Source: Alteromonas sp. KUL49 (GTDB lineage Bacteria; Pseudomonadota; Gammaproteobacteria; Enterobacterales; Alteromonadaceae). From it: a stretch of 64,000 nt of DNA. The stretch spans positions 62,001 to 126,000 of the forward strand of contig NZ_BJKL01000008.1 in the NCBI RefSeq assembly GCF_006538345.1. Reading direction: 5' to 3'. The position numbers and the translations under genes are program-made. Of the stretch, positions 38,387-47,084 are shown piece after piece; position 1 is the first letter of the stretch, and each line of letters begins with the position of its first letter. Under the pieces are notes generated by a model. The model ran no database searches. It had not been told where the DNA came from and worked only from the letters and a program-made list of their open reading frames with translations.

Positions 38387-38428
38387 TTGTACTCTCTAAA
38401 TTTCAGAAATTACTTAATTCAATTAGCG

Positions 38429-41017
38429 TTAGAAACTAACGCTAATATCAATACCGTATGCGCGTAGCGCCGATGGATGAATGAATGAGCCACCGAATTC
38501 TGGTGCTGGGATAACTTCCTGTAAAAACTGCTCATCGGTTAAGTTTCTTCCCCACAGTGCAACGCTCCACATTTCACCGGCTAACGTAATACGGGCATTC
38601 ACAGTGCTGTATGCATCACGCGTAGCGTTGGAGAAATTCTGAGGATGTGGACCAGGAGGTACACCGCCACCTAAAGTGCCAAAGAAGTCCCATATGGTAG
38701 GTGTTTCTTCACCTTGCAGCGTGTGAAATGGCGTTTCGCCGACATATTGATAGTCAACACGTGTTGATAGTAGTAAATCGTCATTCACCTCGTATTCGTG
38801 ATTGAAGCCAAAGGTGTATGATTTGTCTGGGGTTTGCGGCGCTTCGTTACCTACAGAGAGAGGTCTATTTCTATTTTCTTTGATTTCACTATCAATAAAG
38901 CCAGCTCCACCAAATACGGTGAGATTGTCGGTAGCTCGGTAGTTAAAATCGATCTCAAAGCCCTGTATTTCTAATTCATCAATAGTGGTTACCGCGCGCA
39001 ACAACCCAAACGGACCGGCAAAGAATTCGAAGAATTGATTGTCATCAACCTGGGTATTGAAAAATGCAGTATTCAGTTTCAGACGGTTATCGAGCAATGT
39101 TGCTTTGCTTCCTAGTTCAAAGCTAGTGGTCACTTCTTTTTCGTAGTCATCAGGCACGATCAGTTGTGCGTTAACCGCATCACCTGGCGTACCGTTGCCA
39201 GAGGCATTGAACCAAAAATCAAGGGTCGCTTCTGTACCAATAGAGTTAAAACCACCACTTCTGAAACCCACGCCATAGCTGCCGTAGAGGTTTAAGTTAT
39301 CACTTGCTTCATAGCTAACAGTTACTTTAGGTTGAAACTGACTAAAACTAGCATCTCTATCCGGTATACCATCAGGAGTTACCCCAAATGCTGGGTTAAT
39401 AGGCCCTACAACACCGTTAACAATGGTATTTACGTTAAGTCCCGAAGCACTCACATTGGGTACATTGTTTGAAACTTCTCGTGATTCATTGTCGTAACGC
39501 AACGCCACCGACAATTCCCATGCATCGTTTAAGTCATATTCAATTTGACCAAAGGCTGATAGCACCGTGGTATCGAAGGTATCATTAAACAGCAAGTCAG
39601 TAGGGTTTGGTCCCGTAGGTGGAACGTAAGGTTGGCGTAAGAAGCCTTGACCTTGATCGGCACCATAGGCAACCACGACATCACGTTCGATTTGTGCAAA
39701 ATAAGCACCTGCGATCCAACGCAAGTCTGCGTCAGTATCATTCGAGGTAAAGCGAATTTCGCCACTAAAGTCTCTCTGGCTACGCTCCTGATACTGATAA
39801 CCGTCACATGAAGACGGGGTATAAGGGCCGTATACCCCAGCAAAATCCTGCCCTGGTGGAAGCACGACGAATGGCGACAGGAAATCACCAAATAAATCAC
39901 TTCTTCCAGCACCGCCAAGGTCAGTTGGCAGGTTGTTTAACGTTTGACGATCGGTCTGACATTGCGGTGTAACTTCGTAACCATAAAACGACGCGCTAGT
40001 ACCATCAGACAATAAATACTCTTCTAAGTCGTTGTAAGCCAGCACACCAGTGACATCAAAACTGTCGCCGCTCCAGTCAGCTTTTAACGACAGTTCTGTG
40101 GTGTCTTGCTCGTTCTCGCCTGGTACGTTAAACGCGAAGATAAACTCATGGTCATTCACGTCTTTAAAGAATGCACTTTGTCCAAACGCAGTTTCAAAAC
40201 TAGGTAGTGCGAACACCGCGTTAAAGTTGATTGCGCCGCCCTCTACTGTGCTGTGAGACGCACGAAAATCGAGTGTAAGGTCATCTGTTGCTTCCCAAAT
40301 TAAACGCCCTTTCACGTTGGTGTCTTCTAAAAAGTCCACAACATCATCACGGCCCAAGAACACGTTCTCGTAGAAGCCGTCGGTTGTTGAATGTGCAACA
40401 ACTAATCGACCAAATACGTTGTCACTCAGTGGGCCAGTAACCATGCCGCTGTATCGCTGAGTATTGTTGTTTCCCACTCCGGCTTCAAAGCGCGCTTCAA
40501 AAATATCTGATGGCGTTTTGGTGGTTACGAGAATGGCACCCGCCACAGCGTTACGCCCGTAAAGCGCACCCTGTGGCCCTTTAAGTACTTCAATCTGCGC
40601 AACATCAGTAAGAGTCTCGTTAAAACTATTCGGGTTGGTCTGCAACACACCATCTACGACATAGGCAAAGGTTGATTCAGCATCACGAGTTGAAATAATC
40701 CCGCGGATGTTTACTTGAGTATCACCCACGTTAGCTGAGTCTACTATGCTTACATTTGGGATGAGACCAATGAAATCACCCGAGCGTTCAACCCCTGCAG
40801 CTTCCAGCTCGTTAGCAGATAATGCAGTGACTGCAATAGGTACTTCCTGAATACTTTCTGGTCGTTTTCGAGAAATACTGATCACTTCGATCAGTTCCTC
40901 AGCTGGCGCTGCGGACTCGTCTTGAGCATGCGCATTAGAGACTGCGATGCTGGAACAACCAAATGTGAGCGCTAAAGCGATTTGCTTAGCAAGGTAGTGC
41001 CTATTCTTTGTGTGCAT
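38429..41017 (-). CDS. TonB-dependent outer-membrane receptor
   Basis: An 862-aa receptor. A signal peptide (about 1-31, ending AHA) is followed by a TonB-box-like segment (EVISISRKR), a plug domain (ESIQEVPIAVTALSANELEAAGV, then VLKGPQGALYGRNAVAGAI) and a 22-strand barrel ending in Phe (YGIDISVSF). ATG 41017 was chosen because GGAGG lies 6 nt upstream. It sits 24 bp after the sigma54 activator gene and before the CoA-transferase gene, so it probably imports the growth substrate of the cluster. Confidence 0.92.
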   Translation of the reverse strand: MHTKNRHYLAKQIALALTFGCSSIAVSNAHAQDESAAPAEELIEVISISRKRPESIQEVPIAVTALSANELEAAGVERSGDFIGLIPNVSIVDSANVGDTQVNIRGIISTRDAESTFAYVVDGVLQTNPNSFNETLTDVAQIEVLKGPQGALYGRNAVAGAILVTTKTPSDIFEARFEAGVGNNNTQRYSGMVTGPLSDNVFGRLVVAHSTTDGFYENVFLGRDDVVDFLEDTNVKGRLIWEATDDLTLDFRASHSTVEGGAINFNAVFALPSFETAFGQSAFFKDVNDHEFIFAFNVPGENEQDTTELSLKADWSGDSFDVTGVLAYNDLEEYLLSDGTSASFYGYEVTPQCQTDRQTLNNLPTDLGGAGRSDLFGDFLSPFVVLPPGQDFAGVYGPYTPSSCDGYQYQERSQRDFSGEIRFTSNDTDADLRWIAGAYFAQIERDVVVAYGADQGQGFLRQPYVPPTGPNPTDLLFNDTFDTTVLSAFGQIEYDLNDAWELSVALRYDNESREVSNNVPNVSASGLNVNTIVNGVVGPINPAFGVTPDGIPDRDASFSQFQPKVTVSYEASDNLNLYGSYGVGFRSGGFNSIGTEATLDFWFNASGNGTPGDAVNAQLIVPDDYEKEVTTSFELGSKATLLDNRLKLNTAFFNTQVDDNQFFEFFAGPFGLLRAVTTIDELEIQGFEIDFNYRATDNLTVFGGAGFIDSEIKENRNRPLSVGNEAPQTPDKSYTFGFNHEYEVNDDLLLSTRVDYQYVGETPFHTLQGEETPTIWDFFGTLGGGVPPGPHPQNFSNATRDAYSTVNARITLAGEMWSVALWGRNLTDEQFLQEVIPAPEFGGSFIHPSALRAYGIDISVSF

Positions 41018-41040
41018 AGTTTCCTCCGAACCTTTGTTCG

Positions 41041-42930
41041 CTATTTTTGTCGTATGGTTTTTAACCTTCGCCACAGTGTGGTGTGGCTGATACCCAATTC
41101 TTGGGCGGCCTTGTGCTTATCACCTTGCCACTTGTTTATAGCCGCAAGTATGAGTTCTTCTTCTTGAGTTTTAAGTTGGCCTTCACCACGGTAAGACTGC
41201 GTTTGGGTGGGGGCAGAAAACAGTTCTGGTGTAATTTGGTGGAGCATATGTGGAAGACGTTCAATATCGTCCACCGTATGCAAATAGGCGACAATGCGCT
41301 CGAGTACATTCTCTAACTCACGAATGTTACCGGGCCAGCGATGGCCATTGAGATAACGCTCTATGCTGTTAAATAGGTCATGGACGCTAATTTCCACTTT
41401 GTATCGCTGAATCAGCTTTTTAAGCTTAAAAATCGCAATGTGCTTGATATCTTCTGGGCGCTCGCGCAGTGGCGGCACAGTGATGTTAAAAACGTTAAGA
41501 CGGTAAAACAGGTCTTCTCTAAATTCGCCACTGGCAGCCATTTCAGACAGTGATCGGTTAGAAGCTGCAATCAGTTTTAGATCAACATCTTTTTCCTGAT
41601 TACCGCCGAGTGGTCTGAAGCTTCGCTCTTGCAAAAATCGCAATAACTTCGCTTGTTGGTCGAGGGCTAGCTCACTGATCTCATCGAGAAACAGCGCGCC
41701 ATTCTGCGCTTCTTCAATCAGTCCTTTTCTACCGCCGCGTTTTGACCCGGTGTAAGCACCGTCTTGATGTCCAAACAGTTCGCCTTCAAAAAGTTCTGAG
41801 GGGATCGCACTGCAATTCAGCGCAACGAACTTTCCGTCGGCATAGGGGCTTTGCTTATGAATTTGTCGAGCGACGAGCTCTTTACCCGTTCCTGACTCGC
41901 CAAACAACAAAACGTTACTCGGCGACGATGCATAGGCTTTGACTTGTTGGGTAACATTTTCGATTGCTTTAGAGACATAAACCAATTCGTGTTTATCACT
42001 CTTATGAGTGGCTGTAGGTAAGCTCTGCTTTACTTTTTTGCGATACAGCTGATACACGTACATGGGTTTAAACCCTTGGCCGTGATCAATAGTGTCGAGG
42101 TGGAACCACCATTCATTACCATTGATCTCACATTCACCATCGGTCTCTCGCTTCTCGCCAATGGGGTGAATAAGTGCGTCTAAGTCAATTTCAGCTCTGG
42201 AACTTAAATTTAAGTGCTCTCTCGCAGCGTTATTTAACGTAAGAGAGTCACCTTTTTCATCAACCATGATGATGGGGGTCTGAGACTGCATCAGTAACCA
42301 AGATAGCAGCGCTTGATCTTTTTCTTGTTTACGCCACGCCTTACCTTGCTGAATAGCCTCTTTGATGGTGTCACGGCAAGACTGCTCAGAATAAATCATG
42401 AAAGAGGGGATATTTCGACTATTAGCTAAGCCGCAAACCAAACTCGCCCCCACAATCGCGATGTTTTCTCTTTGACTGGCTAAGTAAAATTGCTCTCTTG
42501 CTTGTTCTGCGGTGAGATACACCGACTCTGTGATAGTAACGCCAAGCTTTTCTTGCGCAATGTGGGAAGTACAGTGAGCCTCAGAAAATGAGATGAAGTG
42601 TACCTCGTCGGTAACTTGGCTAGCTTTTTCGAGCGCATGAAAAATATCCCATTCCGTGGTGATAAGCGGTACTACAGGTATAGGTAGTGCAGACTGTAGA
42701 TACCTTGCGTTTGACCCAGCACTTACCACAACATCTGGGCTAAAGTCTTCAATATGCCCTTGAATTTCATGTGAACTTCCGACAATAGCATCGACAATTT
42801 TGAACTGTGCATCGCCGTCGAAAGACGACAGTACACTACTCATTAGCTGGCTAAACTCGTTATAGCCAAATATGAGTATCTTCAATGCTGAATTGTCGGT
42901 TGTCGCTTTATTCACGTCTTTAATGTCCAT
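41041..42930 (-). CDS. PrpR-like sigma54-dependent transcriptional activator
   Basis: A 629-aa enhancer-binding protein. Residues about 18-195 form a PrpR_N-type sensor domain, then a PAS domain (about 205-300), the AAA+ sigma54-interaction domain (Walker A GESGTGKE 344-351, GAYTGS 391-396, Walker B GALFLDE 411-417) and a Fis-type helix-turn-helix (AAINKWQGDKHKAAQELGISHTTLWRRL). The usual GAFTGA loop is GAYTGS; Tyr is found in some active members. PrpR_N domains sense small organic acids such as 2-methylcitrate. It is the first gene of the cluster and is itself downstream of the -24/-12 promoter, so it is likely autoregulated. Confidence 0.92.
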   Translation of the reverse strand: MDIKDVNKATTDNSALKILIFGYNEFSQLMSSVLSSFDGDAQFKIVDAIVGSSHEIQGHIEDFSPDVVVSAGSNARYLQSALPIPVVPLITTEWDIFHALEKASQVTDEVHFISFSEAHCTSHIAQEKLGVTITESVYLTAEQAREQFYLASQRENIAIVGASLVCGLANSRNIPSFMIYSEQSCRDTIKEAIQQGKAWRKQEKDQALLSWLLMQSQTPIIMVDEKGDSLTLNNAAREHLNLSSRAEIDLDALIHPIGEKRETDGECEINGNEWWFHLDTIDHGQGFKPMYVYQLYRKKVKQSLPTATHKSDKHELVYVSKAIENVTQQVKAYASSPSNVLLFGESGTGKELVARQIHKQSPYADGKFVALNCSAIPSELFEGELFGHQDGAYTGSKRGGRKGLIEEAQNGALFLDEISELALDQQAKLLRFLQERSFRPLGGNQEKDVDLKLIAASNRSLSEMAASGEFREDLFYRLNVFNITVPPLRERPEDIKHIAIFKLKKLIQRYKVEISVHDLFNSIERYLNGHRWPGNIRELENVLERIVAYLHTVDDIERLPHMLHQITPELFSAPTQTQSYRGEGQLKTQEEELILAAINKWQGDKHKAAQELGISHTTLWRRLKTIRQK

Positions 42931-43030
42931 TTAGATCCTCACTTATCGCTGTCTAACTAGCGGTTGGTGAGAAACACGGTATTTGCAGCTGAAATTAATC
43001 CAATATTGGAATACCGGAAAAACACTCATT

Positions 43031-43047
43031 TGCAGTCACCGTGCCAA
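43031..43047 (-). promoter_or_regulatory. Sigma54 (-24/-12) promoter of the catabolic cluster
   Basis: The minus strand reads TTGGCACGGTGACTGCA: the invariant GG and GC are exactly 10 nt apart, and only one base of the YTGGCACGrNNNTTGCW consensus differs (C for T). The expected start lies near 43020, about 90 nt before the activator ATG at 42930. Confidence 0.85.
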
Positions 43048-43147
43048 CGCAGAATAAAAAATCACCAACGCAAGCCAGACAAGGGCTGTATAGAAATTAC
43101 GCAAGCACAGTGTAAATATTAAACGGGCGTAAATATGAGAAGATCAA

Positions 43148-43229
43148 TTTCAATCTGAAATAAAATTTCATAATGAAAATAAAAAGTTGAAATAAATGAA
43201 ATGAAGAAGAGAGGTTTTTCAGTATGAAA
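43148..43229. promoter_or_regulatory. Upstream activator sites: three TTTCA-N3-TGAAA dyads
   Basis: Identical-arm dyads at 43148-43160 (spacer ATC), 43166-43178 (TAA) and 43217-43229 (GTA), about 115-200 bp upstream of the sigma54 promoter, the usual distance for enhancer sites of AAA+ activators. Centres of the first two are 18 bp apart. The rest of this 380-bp gap is AT-rich and has no gene. Confidence 0.75.
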
Positions 43230-43310
43230 ATTCTCTCTCAAGAAAAAGCAGATGGAGGCCGAAAGAAGGGTAAAGCTGACCATTGCGGAGTGTCGTAACG
43301 CCTTTATCAA

Positions 43311-43730
43311 TTAACGAGTTAATTTGTTAGTTGATTTAGACTCACACAATTGAAGTACGACGCCGAAATCATAGCCTGTCTGTATATCTTGAACTTGCCA
43401 ATCGGCTGCGCCAGCTCTCACGGGCGAAACAGCATCAATAGTAGGCTGCTGCTCATAGTCTTGCCAAAATTCATCAAGGCTCGATACCCCAAACGACACA
43501 AGAAAAATCCCCTCGCCTCTCTCTTGTAGATATCGCCCCACGGTACCGGTAGGTGAAGTTGGGGACACGATGACAATGTTAACGCCACCGACATTATACC
43601 GACCAGTCATCGCCTCTCTTTGGATGAGCGTTTCAACCTCGGGTTCTTGTTGAAACAAGGTGTTAAACGATTGAGTTGCCGCACTGAAGTCTGCAACAAG
43701 AAAGTTGATATGGTGCACCTTGTCGATCAT
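43311..43730 (-). CDS. VOC-family (glyoxalase/epimerase-fold) protein
   Basis: A 139-aa protein with a vicinal-oxygen-chelate fold: VHHINFLVADFSAATQSFNTLF at the start, VNIVIVSPTSPTGTVGRYLQERGEGIFLVSFGV in the middle and GYDFGVVLQLCE at the end. The pattern recalls methylmalonyl-CoA epimerases (HHxxFxVxD, then EGIF), but the metal ligands are not all clear. It starts at ATG 43730 after AAGGAG. It precedes the sigma54 promoter on the same strand and is divergent from dld. Its role may be linked to the catabolic cluster; the activity is unknown. Confidence 0.75.
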   Translation of the reverse strand: MIDKVHHINFLVADFSAATQSFNTLFQQEPEVETLIQREAMTGRYNVGGVNIVIVSPTSPTGTVGRYLQERGEGIFLVSFGVSSLDEFWQDYEQQPTIDAVSPVRAGAADWQVQDIQTGYDFGVVLQLCESKSTNKLTR

Positions 43731-43965
43731 CACTATCTCCTTAGCCTATGAGTGGCAAAAACTGAGCATCGTGACAGACGATACAAATTAGATGCCAAAG
43801 TAGATGAGTGCTGCAATTGGGATAGAAATGATATGTTCTAGTGTTAGAATCTTTATCATTGACGTTCTTGGATATAGCCGCGGTGCTCCCTCTTAACGTT
43901 ACCTGTCCGCTTAGCAATTTAAGAATTTCTACTTGGTTTTACCGAGGGATTGGAGGTATTAATAA

Positions 43966-45669
43966 ATGAACTCACATCCTGCAGTACGCGAATTCATTCG
44001 AATACTTGGCTCGGATCATGTCACCGTTGGTGCCAAACAAACAGAACACTACCGCACGGGCTGGCGGTCTGGTGGGGGCAGCGCGCTGGCCGTTGTTTTT
44101 CCTCAAGATTTAGTTAGCTACTGGCGCTGTCTCGAGGTCTGCGTTGCCAATGACTGTATCATCATCATGCAAGCCGCGAATACCGGGTTAACCGAGGGTT
44201 CCACGCCCAGTGGTGATGACTATGACCGAGATATCATCGTCATCAACACTCTCGCAATGAGCAAACTCTTCGTGCTTGATAAAGGCAAGCAAGTCATCAG
44301 CTTTCCAGGTACTACGCTGCACACACTCGAAAAAACGCTGAAACCTTTGAAGCGTGCACCACATTCCGTGATTGGCTCGTCCTGTTTAGGGGCATCCATA
44401 GTGGGCGGAGTGGCCAATAATTCTGGCGGCGCCTTGGTTAAGCGAGGGCCTGCCTATACCGAGCTTTCTCTTTTTGCACAGGTCAATGAAAAAGGCGAGT
44501 TGCATCTGGTTAATCACTTGGGGTTAGACTTAGGCGACTCACCGGAAGAAATCTTATCAAACCTTGATAACGGCCAATATAAAGTTACCGAAGGTAGTTA
44601 TGATATTCCCGCTTCGGCTCGAGACTACGAATCAAAAATTAGAGATATAGACGCAAACACGCCAAGTAGATTTAATGCCGATGAAACTAGGCTTTATGAA
44701 GCGAGTGGCTGCGCTGGAAAAATTGCGGTGTTTGCTGTTCGGTTAGATACCTTTGACGTGCCGCAAAAAGAGTGTAGCTTCTACATTGGCACTAATGATC
44801 CTGCAACACTGACTTTTTTACGCCGAGAGATGTTAAGTCAATTTACGGTATTACCTGACGTTGGTGAATATATTCATCGAGATGTCTTCGATATTGCAGA
44901 CAAGTACGGCAAGGATACCTTTTTAAGCGTAAAACATTTGGGAACTGATCAACTACCCAAGATGTTCGCTATGAAAGGTAGAATCGACGCATACCTAAAC
45001 AAACTCAGTTTTTTGCCCAAGTACCTTACTGATCGGGTATTACAATTCGTCTCTACCCTCTTGCCGAATCATCTCCCCGGTCGTATTCGAGAGTATCGTC
45101 AAAAATATGAGCATCACCTGATACTCAAAATGGGAGATGAGGGAATAGACCAAGCAAAGGCCCTTTTACAAAGCTTCTTTAGCGGCCATGAGGAAAGAGG
45201 CGGCTATTTTGAGTGTGACAGCAATGAAGCTCAGAGTGCTTACCTTCACCGATTTGCAGCTGCCGGTGCAGCTGTGCGTTATCAGACGATGAAGTCAAAA
45301 TCTGTTGGCGATATTCTTGCGTTGGATATTGCCTTACGGCGCAATGATCACGATTGGGTTGAAACTTTGCCTGATGCCATTAATGAACAAATTGATAAGC
45401 GCCTTTATTATGGTCATTTCTTCTGTCATGTATTCCACCAAGATTACATTCTGAAAAAGGGCGCTGATCCCGTCAAAGTCAAAAAGCAGATGCTTGCGTT
45501 ACTCGATAGTCGGGGCGCTAAATATCCCGCCGAGCATAATGTGGGTCATTTGTACGAAGCCGAGCAGACACTTCAACGTTTTTATAAAAAGTTAGACCCT
45601 ACAAACACATTTAACCCAGGTGTAGGAAAAATGGATAAGCACAAGCGTAATTGCGCGTGCTGTTCTTAA
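43966..45669 (+). CDS. dld: Quinone-dependent D-lactate dehydrogenase
   Basis: A 567-aa FAD protein close to E. coli Dld (571 aa). An FAD-binding PCMH domain (PQDLVSYWRCLEVCVANDCIIIMQAANTGLTEGSTP, SCLGASIVGGVANNSGGALVKRGPAYTE) is followed by the Dld-specific membrane-binding domain and the C-terminal EHNVGHLYEA, FNPGVGKM, CCS end. It oxidises D-lactate to pyruvate at the inner membrane and passes electrons to quinone. GGAGG precedes the ATG. It is divergent from the VOC gene and followed by a strong terminator. Confidence 0.94.
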   Translation: MNSHPAVREFIRILGSDHVTVGAKQTEHYRTGWRSGGGSALAVVFPQDLVSYWRCLEVCVANDCIIIMQAANTGLTEGSTPSGDDYDRDIIVINTLAMSKLFVLDKGKQVISFPGTTLHTLEKTLKPLKRAPHSVIGSSCLGASIVGGVANNSGGALVKRGPAYTELSLFAQVNEKGELHLVNHLGLDLGDSPEEILSNLDNGQYKVTEGSYDIPASARDYESKIRDIDANTPSRFNADETRLYEASGCAGKIAVFAVRLDTFDVPQKECSFYIGTNDPATLTFLRREMLSQFTVLPDVGEYIHRDVFDIADKYGKDTFLSVKHLGTDQLPKMFAMKGRIDAYLNKLSFLPKYLTDRVLQFVSTLLPNHLPGRIREYRQKYEHHLILKMGDEGIDQAKALLQSFFSGHEERGGYFECDSNEAQSAYLHRFAAAGAAVRYQTMKSKSVGDILALDIALRRNDHDWVETLPDAINEQIDKRLYYGHFFCHVFHQDYILKKGADPVKVKKQMLALLDSRGAKYPAEHNVGHLYEAEQTLQRFYKKLDPTNTFNPGVGKMDKHKRNCACCS

Positions 45670-45674
45670 CACAA

Positions 45675-45698
45675 AAAAGCCAGCTCAGGCTGGCTTTT
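45675..45698. terminator. Terminator between dld and the membrane-protein pair
   Basis: AAAAGCCAGC / GCTGGCTTTT with a TCAG loop, six bases after the dld stop and between convergent genes; A and T runs on both sides allow bidirectional use. Confidence 0.85.
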
Positions 45699-45710
45699 CA
45701 ACCTGCACTA

Positions 45711-46505
45711 TTACTTTACAAAAGGTTGCCCTTCCATAGCCTGAAAAAATGTCCAGATGGTTAACCCAACCAAAATTAGACTAGTGATAGATACCGAGAG
45801 TATGACATTGCGCTTTTGTCCTTTTAGCAACTTGTCTAACAGCCAACCAAGTAATGTTAAAATCTGCATTAGGTGAGTGGCAAAGAAGTGTGGTACTCGC
45901 AGGTCTCCGCCCGTTCTACTCCACCCAAAGATAGGAACGCCATCAGCATCTGTAGGTGGCGTTCCTACCCAATGCCCCGTGGGTAGTGAAGACATATAGC
46001 CGGCAATAAGTAGTGTTAGTATGAATCCCATGGTAAGCCCCAATGCTGCTCCCAGTTTTAGTCCAGGTGTCAGTAGGTTAGAGCTAGGCAAAAACCAGTA
46101 TCTAATACCTAAAATCAATGCTGGAAGCGTCAAAATCACTGCTGCAACGCCCATCATTTGATAAATGCTCACATCTTTTTGAGTACTAAAGTTAAAATGA
46201 GAGTGAACGCCACGCATAGCCTGCATATCAATGAGAAATACCTCAAAAATGGTCGCAGCTGCAGAAACAAAAGCAAGCACAGCTAACCATTTAGCCGTTC
46301 TTTGCGGCTCTGGCATCAACCTAACGAGTAATGCAAAAGTGGTCAGGTGTAGCGCCGCAGAAAAATGGAACTTAAGTGGCTTAGTCCACAAAGCAATATC
46401 ATTTAACGTGCGTGTGTCTATGTAGTATGAAATAAGAATGATAGGGACAGGAGCTAGTAAAAAAATAGCGGTTTGTTGCCACACTTTTTGGGCATATGCA
46501 GTCAT
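45711..46505 (-). CDS. Multi-pass membrane protein of unknown function
   Basis: A 264-aa protein with about seven hydrophobic helices (for example about 12-28, 48-63, 73-93, 114-134, 150-169, 209-225 and 236-255). A conserved-looking loop holds SLPTGHWVGTPP, and SHFNFSTQKD and PHFFATHLMQ contain His residues that could face the membrane. No known family was recognised. It overlaps the ABA4-like gene by 4 bp, so the two are coupled and probably act together. Confidence 0.7.
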   Translation of the reverse strand: MTAYAQKVWQQTAIFLLAPVPIILISYYIDTRTLNDIALWTKPLKFHFSAALHLTTFALLVRLMPEPQRTAKWLAVLAFVSAAATIFEVFLIDMQAMRGVHSHFNFSTQKDVSIYQMMGVAAVILTLPALILGIRYWFLPSSNLLTPGLKLGAALGLTMGFILTLLIAGYMSSLPTGHWVGTPPTDADGVPIFGWSRTGGDLRVPHFFATHLMQILTLLGWLLDKLLKGQKRNVILSVSITSLILVGLTIWTFFQAMEGQPFVK

Positions 46506-46942
46506 GATTTACTCCTTGTCGATGCAAGAATGTGATTGGCGCCAAAACAAAAGAAAAAGAGTACTAACCCCATAGGGCCGAACATGAAGGTGCAAAGTAA
46601 GATGGGTACTTGTATAAGCCTTAATATGCCGACTTTGTCGGCGTAGTAGGCAATGCATGTTCCCACTAGCAAGTCGAAACATAGATAGTGTGACCAACCA
46701 GCAACAAGCACGGGCTCGCTACCAAATAACGCCCTCACTTGATTCAGTGAAGCATATCCACCACCCTCGACACTGGCAAAATTAACCAGCATAAGAACGC
46801 CATAAGCTGTTCCCAAGATAGTTGGAATAACGATGCCGGTTACAATGAATACCCAATTCCATCGTTTAGGAGTGAAAATAAGGAGAACCCAACCAGCCAT
46901 TGCCAATTGGTTTAACCATGAAAATAAAACGTTGTAGTCCAT
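46502..46942 (-). CDS. ABA4-like family membrane protein
   Basis: A 146-aa protein with four membrane helices and the ABA4-like pattern: LNQVRALFGSEPVLVAGWSHYLCFDLLVGTCIA followed by FMFGPMGLVLFF. In plants ABA4 is needed for neoxanthin formation; in bacteria the family has no known function. It is first in a two-gene operon and divergent from a LytTR regulator across 142 bp. Confidence 0.75.
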   Translation of the reverse strand: MDYNVLFSWLNQLAMAGWVLLIFTPKRWNWVFIVTGIVIPTILGTAYGVLMLVNFASVEGGGYASLNQVRALFGSEPVLVAGWSHYLCFDLLVGTCIAYYADKVGILRLIQVPILLCTFMFGPMGLVLFFFCFGANHILASTRSKS

Positions 46943-47031
46943 AACTCTCTGACATCGAAAATTAACAATGGAATGAGCCTATACGAACTAGGCAATGGAG
47001 GTGTGGTGAAATACGTGAGGCTCTTGGAATA

Positions 47032-47073
47032 TTTCGCGAAATGCATTAGTTTACAGTTCGCGAATCGTAAACT
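47032..47073. promoter_or_regulatory. Palindromic operator pair in front of the LytTR gene
   Basis: TTTCGCGAAA at 47032-47041 and a larger dyad at 47048-47073 with arms AGTTTAC / GTAAACT around a TTCGCGAA core. The two TTCGCGAA cores are 24 bp apart centre to centre. They sit between the divergent LytTR gene and ABA4-like operon and probably control one or both. Confidence 0.55.
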
Positions 47074-47084
47074 GCAGGACAAAA

